Source: Pollenia angustigena (lineage: Eukaryota; Arthropoda; Insecta; Diptera; Polleniidae). From it: a stretch of DNA of 64,000 nucleotides. The DNA lies in contig OV884058.1 of NCBI GenBank assembly GCA_930367215.1, positions 216,608,208 to 216,672,207 of the forward strand, given 5' to 3'. Below the pieces are notes generated by a model. It was not told the DNA's origin, searched no databases, and worked only from the letters and a program-made list of their open reading frames with translations. Numbering within the stretch: position 1 is the first letter of the stretch; every line of letters starts with the position of its first letter. Positions 23,273 through 35,700 of the stretch are shown here, one piece after another. The translations under genes were made by a program, and so were the position numbers.

Positions 23273-24084
23273 CACTACGTGACAAAATTTCAACAAAGTC
23301 GTGACCAAATGAATCTGACAGCTAATCTTTATGTAAAATTATCCGCTGAATCCGAATATGAAGTCAGAATTGTCAAAAGTAGAACAGTTTTTGAGATATT
23401 CCAAAATAATCGTTATTTGTGATTTTAAAAAAGATGATGTGACTGAAATGCAAATATCTTCAAAAATTTTAAACGGATTATGTATTTCTTTATTTTAAGT
23501 GAAAGGTAATAAAATTTCTAAAATAACCATGGATTGCTTGTGAACATTAGTCAAGAAATGACAGAGTTACAGGGGACAAAAGTCCAAGCTTCATTGAAAA
23601 TTTTATGATTTTGTTCAATTTTGCTCTTTTCAAGTTATTTTTTTTAAACCAATGATTTAAAAATCCTAATGTTTTATTGCATGTGACATTAGATTATTTT
23701 AATATGAACATTTTGAGCCCAACAAGACATAGATTGGTAAAAAAATGACAAAGCTACAAAAGATTTAGTAAATTAACACACATAGAAATTCCATCATTTC
23801 AAGCAATTTTTGTTAATAAAAATTTAGCTTTGTATATTTATTTGTTGTGGGTTAATTCAATTAATCTTCTGTAACTTTGTCATTTTTGCACCGATCTGGA
23901 TCCTATCTGGATATTTGCATTTCAGTCACAGCATCTTTTTTAAAAACACAAATAACGGTTATTTTGGAATATCTCAAAAACTGTTCTACTTTCGACAATT
24001 CTGACTTCATATTCGGATTCAGCGGAAAATTTTACACAAAAACTAGGTGTCCAATTCATTTGGTCAAAAAATTGTCACGTAGTG
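23273..24084. mobile_element. 812-bp foldback element, CACTACGTGACA ends, TSD TTA
   Basis: Arms of about 190 bp: left CACTACGTGACAAAATTT, right inverse ending TTGTCACGTAGTG. The arms include the GAATATGAAGTCAGAATTGT block and its inverse. TTA lies at 23270-23272 and 24085-24087. Confidence 0.85.
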
Positions 24085-24089
24085 TTATA

Positions 24090-24796
24090 AATGTTTTTAT
24101 ATTTGAAAGAAGTTTTTAATTTGTTCAATGACATAAATTCATTAAATTAACGATTTCATTGACATAACGATAAATAGAGAGATAACGAGTTTGTTCAATG
24201 ACATAAATTCATTAAATTTGGTAATTTTTGTGACAGTCTTATATTTAATTAATGATTGTTCTGGTTATATATTTATGTTTATTAATTTTTGCCATTATTT
24301 CAATGTTCGTTTTGAGTTGTTGTGAATTTAATTTTTTTTATTCCTGTTTTAAATCAAGTTATATTAATTTTATTTCGTTTTTATACATCATGTTATGTTC
24401 TAATTTTATAAGCTTTCCTTTTAGTAAATTGTATTTAATTAATTTTCCAGCACGCGGCGACCTTCATCTGCCTTCTTTCCATTTTATTGGCTTGTTCGAC
24501 TACGTACATTTTGTGTATTTAAATTAACAATTAAAGAAAAAAGGAAGTGAGAACATTTTGCTCTTGTTTTTTTCTTTCTCGTTGTTTTTTTTTTTTTAAC
24601 CTACAACTAACATTTAGCTAAAATCAGTATTTCGTTATCGTAATGAATTTTTTCCATTGATGTTATGAAACATTAAAGTTTACAATTTTTTCGTGTCTAT
24701 CGCTAAACATGGAATTAAAAATACGTTTTCACAACAGTTAAAGGAAGAAAATGTCTTCTAGTTATAAGTATTTTGACGTTGGAAAACTTTATCTTG
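24090..24796. other. No gene seen
   Basis: AT-rich. A direct repeat of GTTCAATGACATAAATTCAT occurs near 24123 and 24193. The 24252-24527 frame is F/L/S-rich and could look membrane-like, but AT-rich noise gives the same result. Confidence 0.35.
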
Positions 24797-25530
24797 TAAT
24801 ACCCACACCACAATAGTGGAGAGGGTATTATGCATTTGTGCTGATGTGTGTAACGCCTTAAAATAGTGATCCTAGACCCACCTTACCGATCTACTCAGAA
24901 TCACTTTCTGAGTCAAACTAACGATGTCCGTTCGGCTGGCTGGCTGGCAGGCTTGCTGGCTGGCTGGCTGGCTGGCTGGCTGTCCACGTAACCTTGTGCG
25001 CAAAGTACAGGTCGCAATGTTGGAGATAATTTAATAAAATTTGGGTCATAGGTTCTTATTGGCACAAGGACCAAGCCTATTGAAAATGGGCCGAATCATA
25101 GGACCCCAAGGGAAGATAGGGGGAAATTTCTTCCTCTCAGAAACTATCAAACCGATTTTAATGAAATTTAAAACATAGATAGAACCATATCTATATGGAC
25201 ACAAAATGTATAAATTTTTTAAAAAATCGGACCACGAGGGGAGATAGGGGCAATTTCTGCCTCTTAAACCGATTTTAATGAAATTTAAGCCATAGATAGA
25301 TAGATCCATATATATAGGTACACATAAGCTATACAGTTTTTAAAAAATAGCATCACAAGGGGAGGCAGGGGGCAATTTCTGCCTCTCACTAACTTTCAAA
25401 CCGATTTTCATGAAGTTTATAAACATCGATAAATCCATATTTACATGGACACATAAGCATGATGTGTTTTTAAATACTGTGGTGTAGGGTATCATATGGT
25501 TGGGCTTAACCGACTATACTTTCTTACTTG
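24797..25530 (+). mobile_element. INE-1-like element, family A, complete
   Basis: Starts ATACCCACACCACAATAGTG, has an enlarged GGCTGGCTGGCTGGCTGG run at ~24935-24985, and ends TTGGGCTTAACCGACTATAC then TTTCTTACTTG. One base change weakens the first hairpin arm. Confidence 0.85.
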
Positions 25531-25534
25531 TTTT

Positions 25535-26230
25535 CATTGATTTAGTGACATTTTCATGGAAAATATGAGGATACAATAGATTCCTTTTCTTTCATCAACT
25601 GAAAAATATTTGAATATTTTAATATTAAGTTCATTTTAATCATAAAAATCCTATTGAAATAATGTATAACAATAAGTTGAATTTTTCTTTTGAAAAAGAT
25701 ATTAAGTTGTCATTATTTAATGAAACATTTTAACGAAATTGCGAAACTCAATTTCGTAGTGTTAACGAAATTTTTTCCTTATATTTTTAAAATTTCATTC
25801 CCGTAATAAAATTTTTTATTAGGTTAAAGAAAAAAACTGTATGAAATTGGTTCATTAGATTTATGAAGCATCATTCTTTCAGTGTATCCAAACAGAATGA
25901 AGTTCCTTTGAGTTACCGTGTACAATAATTGGCTTTATGTGACTTCTAAATCTTCGTCAGTTAGGCTGCATAGAAGAACCTTTGGATGGCGCTTCTTAAG
26001 GCCTTTATTCAGATGCGAAGTGGATCATTTGAAATTTAGTCATAATAATGATAAAAACATTAAGTAGTTAGTCAGTTTTTTTTACAATGTATGTCTTGCT
26101 ATCGAAGCAAACAGGAAAATGTTATCAACTAAATTTGAAATATCGAGTGGCGCTAAATTTCAGATTTGCAGATATTCGTATTCTACATATAAAAAAATTT
26201 ATACAATAAAATAACTTTGGACTAAATTTA
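25535..26230. other. No gene seen
   Basis: AT-rich. Inverted ACGAAATT / AATTTCGT motifs near 25730-25800 hint at a small decayed foldback, but its borders are unclear. Confidence 0.35.
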
Positions 26231-26233
26231 TGT

Positions 26234-26483
26234 ACCTGCCTGTTCTGACAATCGCAAAACGCTTAAAATTTGCGATTCTGACTTGAAATCGCATAATTGG
26301 TGTTGTGTAAATCGCAAACGCAATAAGTTTGGCGACTTCAAATTGCAAAACTATGATCAAGGGAACTAGAATATTTTATAAAAACAAGAGAAATTCGCAT
26401 TAAAAATACACAAGTTTCAGAAACCCATAAAATAAATCTGGGGTTTTGCGATTCTAAATCGTGCGATTGTCAGAACATGGCCG
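26234..26483. mobile_element. 250-bp foldback MITE, TGTTCTGACAATCGCA ends
   Basis: Left TGTTCTGACAATCGCAAAAC pairs with right TGCGATTGTCAGAACA. AAATCGCA motifs repeat internally. The same motifs appear near 4750-4800. Confidence 0.75.
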
Positions 26484-26489
26484 TTAATC

Positions 26490-26970
26490 CAAATACCAAC
26501 ATAATAGATGGTTTGGCCACATATACCCTATTCTGGGAAGAAGCTTGTATGGGGACTATGTGAAATTATGGACCGATTTACTCGATTTTAAATAGGCTTG
26601 GTTCTTCTGCCAACTAGAACCTACTATGTACCAAATTGCATCAAATTATCTCCAAAATTGCAACGTGGGCCCTGTTTTTCAAAACTTCAAGTTACAAATC
26701 TACAAGTTTAAATATACATTAAAAAGCAAAAATTTTACAATTTTTGTTTTTGTTTCAAATATATTTTACTTGTATATTTGTAATTTGTATTTTTGAGAAA
26801 CAGGCCCCTGTTCTGCAAGCACAAGGTTTACATGGACAGCCAGCCAGACGGACGGACATCGTTAGATCGACTCAGAAATTCGATTGGTATACTTAAATTT
26901 GCGTAGGACAAATATATTAATATTATTAAACATCAGCAAAAATGCATAAAACACACATGAACGACAATAT
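26490..26970 (-). mobile_element. Decayed INE-1-like family A copy split by a MITE
   Basis: Minus-strand family A blocks are CAAATTATCTCCAAAATTGC, then AGCACAAGGTTTACATGGAC and CCAGCCAGACGGACGGACAT. A ~140-bp foldback (26667-26807) with GGCCCTGTTTTTCAAAAC and inverted TTTTTGAGAAACAGGCC ends lies between them. Confidence 0.65.
26667..26807. mobile_element. ~140-bp MITE, GGCC(C)TGTTT ends
   Basis: It interrupts the family A copy exactly between its gCGACCTG and CTTTGCGC blocks. CGTG before and CCTG after may be a diverged 4-bp duplication. Confidence 0.6.
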
Positions 26971-27013
26971 ACAAAATTGAGCCAAATGCGCCCAGTAAAA
27001 TCGCAATAATATT

Positions 27014-27121
27014 TCTGTTCTCCGGATTTAGCGCCGTGTGACTATTTCCAGCGATGAAATGTGTAATTCTTTGTAATAGATTAAAGACACAGGTTGTGAA
27101 TTACTAAATCCGGAGAACAGA
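27014..27121. repeat. ~108-bp inverted repeat
   Basis: CTGTTCTCCGGATTTAG at the left and CTAAATCCGGAGAACAG at the right are exact inverses of 17 nt. Confidence 0.85.
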
Positions 27122-27217
27122 GCACTTATTTTTCCATTTTCTTTTAAAACACGTGGGAGTCTGCTATAAGTGGCTGCTAAACACAAACATAAAGACACAG
27201 CTTATTTATATGTTTAC

Positions 27218-27325
27218 AGGAGTCAGTGTTGCCGTTGACAGGAGCAGTATTGGCGTTGAAAGGAGCAGTGTTGCCGTTGACAGGAGCAGTGTTGCCGTCG
27301 ACAGGATATGTGTTGCCGTTTTAGT
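27218..27325 (+). repeat. 21-bp minisatellite, ~4.5 units
   Basis: The unit is GTTGCCGTTGACAGGAGCAG plus T. The period is a multiple of three, so the plus-strand frame shows a VAVDRSS heptad, but there is no gene context. Confidence 0.85.
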
Positions 27326-27399
27326 TGAGGCGGGAAATTAAAAAAATCGCAGACTTTTTGACCACGTAGTTGGGCGCTGGAAAGCGTTTCGCTTGGCGC

Positions 27400-27800
27400 G
27401 CTATTAAGTATATAGATTCAGAGTCCTTATAAGTAGTGCAGATTATTAACCGATATCCTTCTGACCGTATGTTCGTCTGTGCTCGATTAAATTTTGCTAT
27501 TTAAATTCCACATTTAAATTGGTCCACAAATGCCTTTTTTATATCTGGTAAACGGCAAGAGCCAAAGTTTCTTAATCAGGTACAAGCAGCTTGGTTATCA
27601 ATACACAATATTTAAAAAATGTAGGCGAGATTGGTGAAGTAGGCGTGGTACTCAATGGACTTATTTATATCTTAAGAACGGTAAAAGAAAAATTGTCCAA
27701 GTTTGTTACACATAGTTGGGTTGTCAGAAAAAATATGGGCGGGATTGAAGATGTGGGCGTGGCCCAAAATAAATTTACTCGACTTTCGTTCAATTTTAGT
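27400..27800 (+). mobile_element. INE-1-like family B fragment
   Basis: Shares AACGGCAAGAGCCAAAGTTT and the GTGGGCGTGG / GGGCGGGATTG motifs with 53350-53460. Repeated GGGCGTGG blocks are typical of INE-1-type elements. Neither end is intact. Confidence 0.65.
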
Positions 27801-27807
27801 TAACAAT

Positions 27808-28077
27808 CAGGTATGTGATGAAAATCGATCGATTTCAAAACGAACGTTTTTAAAAGTTGTGATGAATTTCGAGGTATTTTAAAATCCATTTCTGAATTAA
27901 AGTCTTAAATTTTCTTTCAGAATACACTTCAGTTAACGTATATAATAAAAAATGTAAAAGAATAAAGACTGAAAATAAAAGGAATATCTATTTAAAATCC
28001 ATTTTAAAAGATACTAAAAACGATCTTTTCGGTTTCAAATCGTTTCGTTTTTAAAATCGATTTCCATCACATACCTG
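27808..28077. mobile_element. 270-bp foldback MITE, CAGGTATGTGATGAAAATCG, copy 1
   Basis: The left end CAGGTATGTGATGAAAATCG pairs with the right CGATTTCCATCACATACCTG. AAT flanks both ends. Copy 2 is at 46844-47111 in the opposite orientation with the same AAT flanks. Confidence 0.85.
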
Positions 28078-28079
28078 AA

Positions 28080-28510
28080 TACAATAACTGGTAAAACTAC
28101 TCTGGGAAAGCAGTTCGTGCATCATTGTCATTATTTCTTAAAGGCAAAAAGATCGTTCTTGTGTGTCTGCTTTCGCATTGATTAATGGTTTGACGTTGCA
28201 TAACTGTACCGCGTTAGTTTTTCTCAAGTTCAAAATTAACCTAACGTTTTTAACTTTACTTTTTACATCGATAAGGTGAAGAACATACCAACAAAAATTC
28301 ATTTTATTATTTATGACGGGCTGATTTTGGAAATTTCGGTTTCCTACATGAAAGTGTAGATCGTTCAATAGCTTTTGGAGAAGCCATATTCAGTGTCTGT
28401 GCTCTTTAAGGGATAATTTGAAATCAAATCAAACTAAATGAAAAATGATGTCAAATTAAATATTAAACATTATTTAAAAAGATATTAGTCATAAATTCGA
28501 AAGAAAAAAA
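28080..28510. other. No gene seen
   Basis: The minus-strand frame 28138-28368 lacks a recognisable domain. No repeat ends are visible. Confidence 0.35.
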
Positions 28511-28511
28511 A

Positions 28512-28993
28512 ACAAGTAAGAAAGTATAGTCGGTTAAGCCCGACCACATGATACCCTACACCACAGTATCAAAACACACATCATGCTTATGTGTCCATAT
28601 AAATATGGATTAATCTATGTTTTTAAACTTCATTAAAATTTGTTTGAAAGTTTGTGAGAGGCAGAAATTGCCCCCTACCTCCCTTTGTGGTCCCATTTTT
28701 GAAAAACTGTATAGCTTATGTGTCCATATAGATATGGATCTATCTATGTGTTAAACTTCATTAAAATCGGTTTGAGAGGCAGAAATTGTCCCTATCTCCC
28801 CGTGGCCCTATTTTTTAAAAAATGCATACCTTTTGTGTCCATATAGATATGTTTCTATCTATGTTTTAAATTTCCTACGATTTGGCCCATTTTCAATAGG
28901 CTTGGTCCTTGTGCTAACAAGAACCTTTTTCCCAAATTTTATCAAATTATCTCCAAAATTGCGACCTGTACTTTGCGCACAAGGTTACATGGA

Positions 28994-29031
<38 letters not shown>

Positions 29032-29174
29032 TCCAGCCATCCAGCCAGCCTGCCAGCCGGACGGACATCGTTAGTTCGGTCGGTATACTTTAAGGTCTAG
29101 GACCAATATTTTAAGTCATTACACAAATCAGCACAAATGCATTATACGCTCTCCAATATTGTGGTGTGGGTATA
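28512..29174 (-). mobile_element. INE-1-like element, family A, complete
   Basis: Begins (as its 3' end) CAAGTAAGAAAGTATA then the GTCGGTTAAGCCCGAC hairpin, and ends ATTGTGGTGTGGGTATA. The CCAGCCAGCC array at 28995-29048 is the longest in the window and includes CCATCCAGCC variants. It lies about 420 bp upstream of the receptor start codon. Confidence 0.85.
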
Positions 29175-29591
29175 AAAACAGAGAAATACATTTAACTTTT
29201 ATTTATTCCCTCCTTAATTGACAACAAATAGTTATTCTTTACTTCAAGTCAATAGCACTTCAGGCATTGATATTTAACTTCAATGATAAAAAGTTCAAAA
29301 GGACAGCAATTATTTAATGAGGAAATAACACAATACTGAATTCCACAATGTGCGATTGTTATTTCAAAATAATTATCACTTAAATAAAAGTAAATATTTT
29401 TTTAAAAACTGTTAATTATATTGTATTAAATATTTTATCGTTTAACAAAAATCCACATGCAATCACGAACATCACTTTTTTATGCATAAAGGATGCCTTT
29501 GTTAAAATAGCACTGAGTAGTTTGGATTTAAAATTAGCAGAGAGCAGTCAGTCCTCCTTTTTACCCAACCAAATGAAACAAAATTGAAATC
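29175..29591 (+). promoter_or_regulatory. Upstream region of the receptor gene
   Basis: About 415 bp between the family A element and the start codon, with no repeat ends. AGTCAGTCC at 29546-29554 contains TCAGT, which fits an arthropod initiator about 45 nt before the ATG. I see no convincing TATA box. The site is a guess from one short motif. Confidence 0.25.
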
Positions 29592-29733
29592 ATGAGCTTT
29601 ACAACAAATTTTATTTGGAAAAAATTTCAAAACAAATATCGCTTGCGCCAAGAGATTTCACGTAAATTTTTTGTTCTACATTCTGTTGAAGAGTTTAAAA
29701 ATTTGGATACATTTCATCGTGCCTTAAGGCCTT
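29592..29733 (+). CDS. Gr61a: Receptor exon 1 (residues 1-47)
   Basis: The ATG at 29592 gives an N-terminus of the expected length before the LDTFHRALRP block. The cytosolic tail is basic (WKKFQNKYRLRQEISRK). It ends with one base of a split Cys codon at donor GTAAGT. Confidence 0.85.
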
Positions 29734-32700
29734 GTAAGTGAGCAAAAAACTTTAACAATTTCTGATTTAATCTGTTTAAAAAATATGTTTTTTTTATATT
29801 TTGTATTGCTTTTACAGGTTTATTTATTGCTCATATTTTTGGTGTAATGCCTTTGGTAAATTCTATGGAATACAATCCATATCGTTTAAAATTCAAAGTA
29901 ACCTGCTGGGCCATGACAGCCACTGTTTTATTTTTTCTATTTGGTGGATTGAAAACAATGGTTTTTTCTGGACACATGCTAAAGATTGGCATAAATCCAA
30001 GAAATATTGGTAAAAATTATTTAAAAAAGATTTTTTAACATATTTTTTGTTTTTTTCTTTATTTTTTTTATTTTAGCTGTATATTTTTAAACCGAAATTC
30101 CTAACCATAGATGGGGGTAGTGCACTAAATTTGCAGTTTCAACTCACACTTAGTGATAGTGCAAAATTATTGCAATCATTTTGTAGATTTTGAGTGATGT
30201 ATTAAAAATTAGCAATCTCACTAAACATGAGTGATAGTGATGTTAAAAAATGTTTAGTTAAATGTTATTAAAAAAAGTTTAGCTTGAAAAAAAACAATCA
30301 TCAGTTAATTGCAACTTTTTTTCTTCACTCATTTGAGTGCAACTAAAAAATTCGGAGCAATTTTTTTTTTTTTTTTTTTTGTTTGTTGAATCCCGCGAAA
30401 CTCTATGCTTGTCTGCAGGAGACCAGAGTCTCTGGTGGGAATCGAACTCACAACCCCCGCTTTGATAGACTAGCTCGCTAAAAGCTAGCCTACCGGGGCA
30501 AAACAAAATTAAAGCCTACAATCATTCCGTTATTGACAAAATTTCATTTTGTTTAATTTCCTGAGCTTATGCATTTCACCAGTAAAATCAAAAACAATAC
30601 ATATGGGCATTTCCGTCAAAAGGTCCACCATGACCGAAAATTTAAAAGTTATTAAAATCTGTTTATTTAACGAAACTGTTGTAGAGAAATATATAGATTT
30701 TACTAATTTCATAAATTTACCCATAAATTAGTTCACTTACATGAACAATCAGACTGCAAAGTTGTGCAAACGTAATTTCTTATTTTTGAGAATGTTTTAT
30801 TGTATGTTTTCTTTAATATTATCTTCCTAAAAAGAGGTGTTATTTTTTAAAAAAAATTATTCCAAAAAAATTTTGTTACATGGTCTGTAATCTAAGGAAG
30901 AGAGAGTTTGAAGAGAAATATGTTATTTGAATTAACGGAAAATTTTTATTTTATTTTAATCATTATTCAGTTAAATTATTATAGAAAAAATTTCACGTTC
31001 ACAATGTCACATATCGACCCAGATTTTGGCTTAAAAAAAGAAAATACAGAAGATTTTGGAATCAAACCAAAGACATTTTGACTTAAAAATTGTGCCAAGT
31101 TCGCCCAATTACGCCTCTTTATACATGGCCACAAAAACTACTTCTATTTTTTTCACGTTCGAACCGCTACTTCTTTTGCCATTATCTTTGACCTATAAGT
31201 ACGCCCTCCATTAACTTTAGCATAGATAACAGTGGTTTCTAAGTGCTATAATTTAAGGGTTAAAAGAAAGTAAAAATATTTGTTGCTTAAAGTGTTATTG
31301 CATTTTTGATGCGTACGACTGTCACTTACCCATATACAAAATTACATTTTTTAAATTTTAGTGAAAGTATGTTTATATGCAGCTTTTTTGATTGCAAGTT
31401 TAAATTTTGCACTTTTTAAATTGAGTGCAGATTTTTTGCATTCAATCACAGTTAGCGATAAAATTTGCAGTACCACTCAATTTTTTGAGTTTTCATAATT
31501 CTTATTCGCTTCAAGGTTTTATTTGTATAATATTTTTAGCTTTTCTAAAATCTTTGGAAAAGGTTTCCGGATGAGATGACCTAAGCAACCAGTGAAATGC
31601 GCATAGAAACTAGCTTTCCCTCGACAATAAATTTCAGTGTATTTACCAAATATGAAAAATTGGGAAATCTTATTAATAATAAATTATATATTCCCAAAAA
31701 TAACTTTGATAAAACCAATCATCACTTAAGCTGGTGAAAAATAGAGCAAACTAATTTGTTCGCAGTTTTATTAGGAGAGAGCGTAATGTGGATTTAAATC
31801 AATATTTAGTGCACCACCCCCAACTATGACTATAACATTTTTATACCCTCCACCACAATTTGTTGTGAAGAGGGTATACTAAATTTGTCATTCCGTGTGA
31901 AACTTTTTTATTATTCATCTTAGACCCCATAAAGTATATATATTCAAGGTCCTTGAGCGATTCTAAGTCGATTTAGCCATGTCCGTCTGACCGTCTGAAA
32001 ACACGCTCACTTTCGAAAAACTCAAAAGAACTAAACAAACTTGGTGTCAAATTGCTTGTACCCAGTAAAAAATTGTATCATTTTGCGAAGCACTAAAGGC
32101 ACATTTAAAAAAATAAGCGCACAAATATGCGCTACGCAATAAGACATACAGAAATGCAGTAAAGTAAGTGAAAGAACTCTCAACAACTTTTATTAAAAAA
32201 AATAAAATTTCAAGTGCTACGGCATTCCCTTACCACGAAGCAGGTTGGTAAGGGAGAATTCTAAAAAATAACGGTATCAAAACATTCAGTGTCTAAAGCT
32301 GATCGTTACATCTAACAATTTTTATGTGCGCTGAATAATGCGCTTTTTGTGTCAAAAATGTTTTGCTTCAAAGTGGGAACTCGCCATATAAAATTCATGT
32401 CTTCCGTAAGCGCAATGGTAAGCGAAACTTTTATGTTTCTCCCTTACAAACCTGCTTCGTTGGAAGCTCCATTTTTTATTGGGTAGTTATCCTAAGCAGT
32501 TTGGGATTGAAATCCAGCAAAATCGGTTCAGTAGGATCAGAGCTATGAGTCAAAATGTGGAACACCACCTTAAAAAATTTTAAAATTTTGTTACAAAAAC
32601 TAACATAAATGGTGGAACAATGCACGGAATCACATAAGATTTTGCAAAAGTTCGTTTTATTCGACTGGAAATCACACTGTAAAATTTCGTGAAGATCGGT

Positions 32701-35700
32701 TCAAAATATTCCCTAGGCCCCATATAAACCCTACCCACGGAAAACAGTTTAGTACGCCTAAAACCATAATTAATAATGCTATCATAACAAAATTTAGCAA
32801 GCCACAGTTTTTTAGGACTTGAAATGACACTGTAAAATTTCATGAATTTCGGTTTATAATTTACGCTTGGCCCCATATAAACCCTACTCCCGGAAAACAG
32901 TTTAGTACGCCTAAAACCGTAATTAATAATGCTATCATAAGTTTTGGCACGTCACAGTTTAATCTTCCTTTAAATGAGACTGTGAAATTTCGTGAAGATC
33001 AATCCATAATTTACAAAAGGCCCCATATAAAGCCCACTCTGGTAAATATATTAAATAGATACGCCTAAAATAGTAGCAGATATATTATTTATTGTGGTAA
33101 AATTTCTTCCAACTTAGTTTCATATGGCCAGAAAAAATTTTATGAATTTTGTGATATGCGGTCCATAATATACTTTAGATCCCATATTTAGCAGCCTTCT
33201 AAAATTCACTAAACGCTAAAACTAAAATAACCATTTGTTTTAAGGGCATTCATCGCTGATTTTGATCTTCAATCCAAAAAGTAAGAAGTAGCTCCATTTT
33301 TTCTAATTTTTGTAACCTGTTTATGTTGTAACGATGTTCTTGTTTCAACAAATTTCTTAATTTTATCAGCGCACAGACAGGTTTTGGCCCTTAAAGTCGC
33401 TCGAAAATATTTTTTCTTTCATTTAAAATTTTATATTAGTATTTTATTGGATTTAAAGGTAGGTTAAGGTATTTCAGTGTAGAAAAATGCAAAAAACATT
33501 ATTATAAATCTTATTTATTCGTCATTTTCTAAAGTATAGTATTCATTTCCAATATTAACGTTTCAAATGCCGTTTTCTTCAAGTAAATTTAAGGCTTCAA
33601 TCGAAAGGGGTTTCTTCTTTTTCGATTTGGTTTTCCTCATTCCCGTCAGAAGAGGGACTGACGTCAAAGGCAACCTGTTTAGCAAATATTGGTTGCATTC
33701 AATTCTTGAAAATTTTCTAGAATAATCCAGCCTGTATGTGTGAACATGTTTATTACGGGCTCCTGTCGCTTCTTCAGAGAGTTGACCGATTGTCAGAATC
33801 GCCTCCCTTTTTACGGCTGCTCCATGGCGCAACACCTTGTGAACTGTCGGTGACACAGGGTGAAATTGATAAGGGGAACCATACAATTCAGCAGTATCCT
33901 TAATTTTAATACAAAAGCACATGGCATCAAGTATTATTTTTAACCGGTATATTAAATTTTTGTCAATCCCAGATACATATCTCTGCTGATCTTTCGTGTT
34001 CTTCAAAATAGCGGCTACCGGTATTCCCATAATTAGTGTTGCCTAAGGTATGTCCAACAATAAGCCCAGTTGGTCTCGCAAAAAATGAAATTTTATTGAA
34101 ATTCTTCTTTTTGAATTCAAAACCCATGTACTAAAAAATCGTTAAAAATTTAGGGGTGGATTGGGGTGGCTGTTTTTTGCTTTTTAAATTTCTGGAGGAT
34201 CTATTCTACAAAATACTACTAAATTTAAAGCTCAGAAATGAACAGAAATAGTTTGAAACCTCTATGAAATAAGAAGATGTTTGTGTTCTTTTTTTTGCAT
34301 TTGTAGAGCTTAACCATTAAGGGCAAAAAAACTAGTTAATAATTAGAATCAAGGTAAAATTTAAGTTTTAGATAAAGCACATATGTACCTGATTGAACAC
34401 AATCCATAATAGAAACCAACACAAAATCTACTTTATCACCATAAAATGAATATTTGAAGACACTTAAGTTTTGAGCGTATCGAAAAAATCATAAGAACAC
34501 GTTTTTCGAATGGTAACTTCCGACTGACTTTATGCAGCTGGTGAAAGGTTGAAGCGCGCCATGTTGGTTCTATTGTTTCGAGGGGTTACCTGACTTTTAA
34601 AAAATAACTGTAAAAAGGGTGTAGTGCTAATATAAAAAAATGAATTTTGAGCGACTTTTAGGGGCTGTACAGCGTCACTGAAACAGCAAGTGGATTTTAT
34701 TGTAGAAGGGGCTAGTTCAAGGTTTCTTTCAATATCAACAGCCTTTTCCCCTGATTTAGAACGCGTCAAAATGCCCTGTTTTTGTTTTAAGCTTATTTGC
34801 TTTTTTTTTATTCGTTGCTGCAAAATATTAACTTCAGCAAATGTAATTTGAAACCAGTTGCAATTAGCAGACAACCTTTACATACATATTTGCATTAGAC
34901 TTCAACGGGAAATCCCCATTTTCTGTTCAAGCTTTGTAGAACAATTTTATATAAACGACGCAAAACGAAGCACGAAGTGAAACAAAAACAACGCAACTTT
35001 GAAATTACAGAAATTTTAAAAAGACGCAACTTCGAAAAAGACGCAAACCGGGGTATTGGTTTATATAAAAATATGCACTCCTTGGTTTAATTACCTTGAT
35101 TATTTTTTTTTATGTGTAAATATATATTAAAATATATATTCTGGATCCATGCGTAATTCTAAGCTGATTTAGCCATGTACGTGTGTCTCCATAGAAACAC
35201 GCTCACTTTGGAAAGACTCAACAGAAAAAAGCAATATTGGTGTCAAATTTTATCTAGCTCTGAAATTAAGCACAATCGGTTCAGTAAGAAAAGAGTTACG
35301 AACCAAAATGTGGAACAACCTCCCTAAAACTTGATATTTTTGTTAAAAAAACCAACATAATTTGTTGACATAAAACATTGATTCTCATTAGATTTTATAC
35401 AAATTCGATTAATATGACTGGAAGTCATACTATTTCACTACCGTCTTAAGATCGGCTTACAATAGGCCTAATATAAAACATTTAAGTCAGGTTAAAATAA
35501 ATATCTGTCATATATAAAAATATTAAAAGTCACATTACAAAATATCGTTAAGATCGGTCCATTATTGACTATAGGCCCCATATTCCACTCTCGAAAAGAC
35601 TTCTCGTTGAGTTAAATGTGTCATAATTTCAAAAGGTTAGAAATCCATCTGTCAAACTTTGTAAAGAACAGTTGATGATTTACCATAGGCACAGAGCACA

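Larger units (their letters stand above)
30106..31828. mobile_element. 1.7-kb foldback element in intron 2
   Basis: The left end CATAGATGGGGGTAGTGCAC pairs with the right GTGCACCACCCCCAACTATG. AGTGATAGTG-type motifs repeat near the left end. A SINE copy (30361-30495) lies inside. No transposase is readable and the flanks match only loosely (CTAAC / ATAAC). Confidence 0.75.

Noticed and set aside
24252..24527. Hydrophobic 91-codon frame that could be a membrane protein
   Set aside because: T-rich DNA yields F/L/I/S-rich frames by chance; no homology, no start context.
30077..30095. Acceptor TTATTTTAG soon after exon 2 that would make a 67-bp intron
   Set aside because: Joining there gives AVYF and an immediate stop. 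The acceptor at 48016 restores phase and the family sequence.
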